DNA of 64,000 nucleotides. It comes from Saccharomyces paradoxus (taxonomy: Eukaryota; Ascomycota; Saccharomycetes; Saccharomycetales; Saccharomycetaceae). Positions 62,301 to 64,000 of this stretch are shown piece by piece. The stretch is taken from the NCBI RefSeq assembly GCF_002079055.1, contig NC_047488.1, forward strand, positions 186,001 to 250,000, given 5' to 3'. Position 1 is the first letter of the stretch, and the number at the start of each line of letters is the position of its first letter. The notes beneath the pieces are model-generated. The model did no database searches. It was not told where the DNA came from and worked only from the letters and a program-made list of their open reading frames with translations. The translations under genes and the position numbers were made by a program.

Positions 62301-63831
62301 AAGGATCTTGCCAGACTTGAATGAACCAAGCAGACAAGGCCTTGCCTTTAATTTCCTAAAAGCACTTGTTTCCAGGCATATCATGCTCCCAGAACTCTAT
62401 GACATTGCGGATACTACCAGGGAAATTATGGTCACAAATCATTCGAAAGAAATTAGGGATGTGTCCAGGAGCGTCTACTATCAATTTTTAATGGAATATG
62501 ACCAAAGTAAAGGTCGTTTAGAGAAACAGTTCAAGTTTATGGTGGACAATTTACAGTATCCTACCGAATCCGGCCGTCAATCAGTAATGGAATTGATCAA
62601 CTTGATTATCACGAAAGCAAATCCTGCTTTACTATCGAAATTATCATCATCCTTCTTTCTGGCACTAGTTAATGTTTCTTTTAATGATGATGCGCCAAGA
62701 TGCCGTGAAATGGCTTCAGTTTTGATTTCAACAATGCTTCCAAAGCTTGAAGATAAAGACCTTCAAATTGTTGAAAAATATATAGCGGCTTGGCTGAAAC
62801 AAGTTGACAATGCATCATTTTTGAATCTCGGGTTGAGAACTTATAAGGTTTATTTGAAAAGTGTTGGATTTGGACATACTATTGAGCTAGACGAGCTCGC
62901 AATCAAGCGTATAAGATACATTTTGACCGATACATCCGTAGGATCAGAACATGAGTGGGATCTGGTATACTCAGCTTTGAACACATTCTCGTCTTATATG
63001 GAAGCGACAGAGAGTGTTTACAAGCATGGTTTTAAAGATATATGGGATGGTATTATTACATGCCTTTTATATCCGCACTCATGGGTGCGTCAATCTGCGG
63101 CAAACCTTGTTCATCGACTAATAGGCAATAAGGATAAGCTTGAGGTGTCATTAACCAATGAAGAAATTCAAAACATTGTAACAAGAGTTCTTCATCAATT
63201 GGGTGCGCCTTCTATTCCGGAGAATCTTGCGAATGTTTCAATAAAAACATTAGTTAATATCGGTATCCTATGGAAGGAGCAACACACACCGTTCATCATG
63301 GATGTATCGAAGCAAACTGGAGAAGATCCGAGATATGCTACTGCCATTGATTATATGGTAACTCGGATTGGTGGAATCATCAGGTCAGATGAACACCGTA
63401 TGGATTCTTTTATGTCGAAGAAGGCGTGTATTCAACTATTGGCCCTACTAGTTCAAGTTCTGGACGAAGATGAAGTAATTGCGGAGGGGGAAAGGATATT
63501 ATTACCGTTATATGGTTACCTAGAAACATATTATTCAAGGGCAGTAGATGAAGAACAAGAAGAACTACGCACTCTTTCAAACGAATGTTTAAAAATACTT
63601 GAAAACAAATTGCCAGTATCCGAGTTTACAAAAATATACACTGCTGTCAAACAGACGGTATTAGAAAGAAGAAAGGAAAGAAGATCTAAAAGAGCAATTT
63701 TGGCCATTAACGCTCCACAAATTTCCGCTGATAAAAAGTTGAGAAAGCATGCGAGATCCAGAGAAAAGAGAAAGCATGAAAAGGATGAAAATGGCTACTA
63801 TCAAAGGCGTAACAAGAGGAAGAGGGTCTAG
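56350..63831 (+). CDS. UTP20: Utp20, large HEAT-repeat protein of the SSU processome
   Basis: Utp20 is a U3 snoRNP/SSU processome component needed for early cleavage of pre-18S rRNA; it wraps around the particle as a long alpha-solenoid. The chosen start (MAKQRQTTKSSKRYRYSSF) gives 2493 residues, the S. cerevisiae length. The frame is open 16 codons further upstream but without an ATG. Nearly the whole protein is HEAT/ARM-like helical repeats. The most conserved stretch is about residues 1480-2100, which includes INHIQLHRRQRAIKRLGEH. The C-terminus (about 2435-2493) is highly basic with several nuclear-type clusters, ending YYQRRNKRKRV. Substitutions against S. cerevisiae from memory are common, around one residue in ten in the N-terminal third. 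Confidence 0.96.
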   Translation: MAKQRQTTKSSKRYRYSSFKARIDDLKIEPARNLEKRVHDYVESSHFLASFDQWKEINLSAKFTDFAAEIEHDVQTLPQILYHDEKIFNSLVSFINVHDVFSLQPLLDLLAQFCHDLGPDFLKFYEKAIETLINLLDAAIEFESSNVFEWGFNCLAYIFKYLSKFLVKKLVLTCDLLIPLLSHSKEYLSRFSAEALSFLVRKAPVSNLSEFVRSVFGKLEGDDEQTNLYEGLLILFTESMTSTQETLHSKARVIMSVLLQEALTKTSPERSVSLLSDIWMNISKYASIESLLPVYEVMYQDFNNSLDATNLDRILKVLTTIVFSESGRKIPDWNNIIILIERIMSQNENRAFLSPDNVAFLFALFIRNSDVKTLTQFHQKLFNYVLTNITDHFLEFFQFALRLSYERVISFNGLKFLQLFLKENWQSQGKKIALFFLEIDDRPELQKVSEVTFPEEFILSIRDYFVAAEIKDSNDLFEIYWRAIIFKYSKLHYMETITSLLERIFSTFTSPDNFTKDTVGTLLKVYYKGDDASGNNLLKTILDNHENYKESLSFVSGWNKLVSNLHPSESVKELISHYPRLLLNLTDNLVLPDGKIRYETFELMKTLMILQGIQIPELLSSCMIIEQIPLTLQNARDLTIRIKNVGAEFGKTKTDKLTSSFFLKYLFGLLTVRFSPVWTGVFDTLPNVYTKDEALVWDLVLSFIKCPDENQKLDYYEPLLEDGTDTILWDSSVVRLRDNIDAFSHVWSKYSTQNTSIIYTTIERRGNIIYPVLIRNQALKVMLSIPQVAEGHFADIAPFVFNDFKTYKDEEDMESERVITGSWTEVDRNVFLKTLSKFKNIKNVYNAMELHDHLMVLLGSRNTDVQKLALDALLAYKNPTLNKYRDNLRNLLDDTLFKDEITTFLTENGSQTIKGEDEKVVMPYVLRIFFGRAQVPPTSGQKRSRKIAVISVLPNFKEAYINDFLTLASGRLDYNYFFSNNHQINSSKATLKTIRRMTGFINIVNSTLAVLRTNFPLHTSSVLQPLIYSIAMAYYILDTESTEEVHLRKMAGNLRQQGLKCLSSIFEFVGNAFNWSTSMDDIYTVVVKPRIPHFSDENLQQPSSLLRVFLYWAHNPSLYPFLYYDDFAAANALMDTISNQHVKETVISPVIEAADSIIRTPTNDDRYVDLITLICSSCLKILPSLYVKLSDSNSISAFLNLLVSIAELGFIQDDGVRSHLIISLASILKGKLKKLQENDTQKILKVLKLIIFNYDCSWSDVKDLYATISSLLKTFDERNLRVSLTELFMELGRKVPELGNISKLVTDLNSYSSSRLHEYDFPRILSSFKGLIEGGYKSYSEMEWLPLLFTCLHFINDKEELALRTNASHTIMKFIDFINEKPNPVEATKSISMLKDILLPSIRAGLREPLEEIQSEYISVLSYMVKNAKYFTDLEDMTILLYNGDEEADFFTNVNHIQLHRRQRAIKRLGEHAHQLKDNSISHYLIPMIEHYVFSDDERYRNIGNETQIAIGDLAQHMSWNQYKALFRRYISMLKTKPNQMKQAVLLIVQLSVPLRETLRTVRDGVESKFTLSKFPSNLEEPSNFIKKELYPTLSKILGTRDDETIIERMPIAEALVNIILGLTNDDIANFLPSILTNICQVLRSKSEELRDAVRATLGKISIILGAEYLVFMIKELMATLKRGSQIHVLSYTVHYILKSMQGVLKHSDLDTSSSMIVKIIMENIFGSAGEEKDSENYHTKVKEIKSNKSYDAGELLASNISLTEFGTMLSPVKALLMVRINLRNQNKLSELLRRYLLGLNHNSDSESEGILKFCHQLFQESEMNNCPPKAKKNVRAQVDEKEDFFLVNLESKSYTINSYSLLLSSTLQKFALDLLRNVITRHRSFLTVSHLEGFIPFLRDSLLSENEGVVISTLRILITLIRLDFSDESSEVFKNCARKVLNIIKVSPSTSSELCQMGLKFLSAFIRHTDSTLKDTALSYVLGRILPDLNEPSRQGLAFNFLKALVSRHIMLPELYDIADTTREIMVTNHSKEIRDVSRSVYYQFLMEYDQSKGRLEKQFKFMVDNLQYPTESGRQSVMELINLIITKANPALLSKLSSSFFLALVNVSFNDDAPRCREMASVLISTMLPKLEDKDLQIVEKYIAAWLKQVDNASFLNLGLRTYKVYLKSVGFGHTIELDELAIKRIRYILTDTSVGSEHEWDLVYSALNTFSSYMEATESVYKHGFKDIWDGIITCLLYPHSWVRQSAANLVHRLIGNKDKLEVSLTNEEIQNIVTRVLHQLGAPSIPENLANVSIKTLVNIGILWKEQHTPFIMDVSKQTGEDPRYATAIDYMVTRIGGIIRSDEHRMDSFMSKKACIQLLALLVQVLDEDEVIAEGERILLPLYGYLETYYSRAVDEEQEELRTLSNECLKILENKLPVSEFTKIYTAVKQTVLERRKERRSKRAILAINAPQISADKKLRKHARSREKRKHEKDENGYYQRRNKRKRV

Positions 63832-64000
63832 CTAGAATAATTTTTATAACGTGTACATTAATAAATTAAAAATTTAAGTTAATACCAAAGCTGGTAGTAC
63901 GTCGCCTTTCCTATAAGTAAAAGCCCCAGATTGCTTAATACAATTTTATCTTTTTTTATTAATAGTAATACTATACACTGTCTCTAATAAACGACGCTAT
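63832..64000. other. 3' flank of UTP20
   Basis: AT-rich sequence with TTAATAAATTAAAAATTTAAG-type polyadenylation elements. By synteny the histone gene HTA2 should lie just beyond the window on the minus strand, but none of its coding sequence is visible here. Confidence 0.5.

Noticed and set aside
63832-64000. Histone H2A gene HTA2 at the right edge
   Set aside because: By synteny it should be near, but no histone coding sequence is visible within the window.

Overview
The window is nuclear DNA of a budding yeast of the genus Saccharomyces. It matches the left arm of chromosome II from YBL029W to YBL004W, in the same gene order and orientation as in S. cerevisiae. The marks are AT-rich compact genes, three spliced genes with GTATGT-type donors and perfect TACTAAC branch sites, Pol III tRNA genes with old Ty LTRs beside them, and proteins that can be named individually (MCM2, PIM1, FUS3, PEP1, SLA1, PDR3, UTP20). 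It does not look like the S288C reference. Recalled reference lengths differ by a few residues in several genes (YBL029W, NCL1, PEP1, RRN6, SLA1, PDR3, SCT1), FMT1, HIR1, PDR3 and UTP20 carry many substitutions, and the full-length Ty1 next to tRNA-Ser(AGA) in S288C is absent. A sister species such as S. paradoxus or S. mikatae is my best guess; no alignment was run.

Layout. 1-8.6 kb: YBL029W, YBL028C, RPL19B, LSM2, RRN10, NCL1. 9-16 kb: MCM2, PIM1 and HAP3, all on the minus strand. 16-20.5 kb: RFT1, APN2 and spliced POP8. 20.9-29.7 kb: PEP1, FUS3, ACH1. 29.7-33.8 kb: a gene-poor 4-kb stretch holding a candidate small membrane-protein ORF, two convergent tRNA genes (Ile-AAU, Gly-GCC) and a graveyard of delta LTRs. 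33.8-55 kb: RRN6, FMT1, SCT1, LAA2, ALK2, HIR1, SLA1, LDB7, PDR3. 55-56 kb: delta and sigma LTR remains and tRNA-Ser(AGA). 56.3-63.8 kb: UTP20.

There are no operons; each gene has its own promoter. Ribosome production recurs as a theme: RPL19B (60S protein), YBL028C (pre-60S factor family), RRN10 (UAF) and RRN6 (core factor) for Pol I, UTP20 (SSU processome), NCL1 (tRNA methylation). The YBL028C, NCL1 and UTP20 promoters carry RRPE and/or PAC motifs of the ribosome-biogenesis regulon. Other readable regulatory signals are two perfect PDREs before PDR3 (autoregulation), three pheromone-response elements before FUS3, an Rpn4-type PACE element before PIM1, an Mcm1-type site before MCM2, and STRE and CCAAT elements before ACH1.

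I found no wholly new system. The best leads are the 50-codon ORF at 30799-30951 with a TATA box and three evenly spaced repeats upstream, a possible structured element at 4096-4205, a GC-rich block in the RPL19B promoter, and the nested LTR architecture around the tRNA genes.
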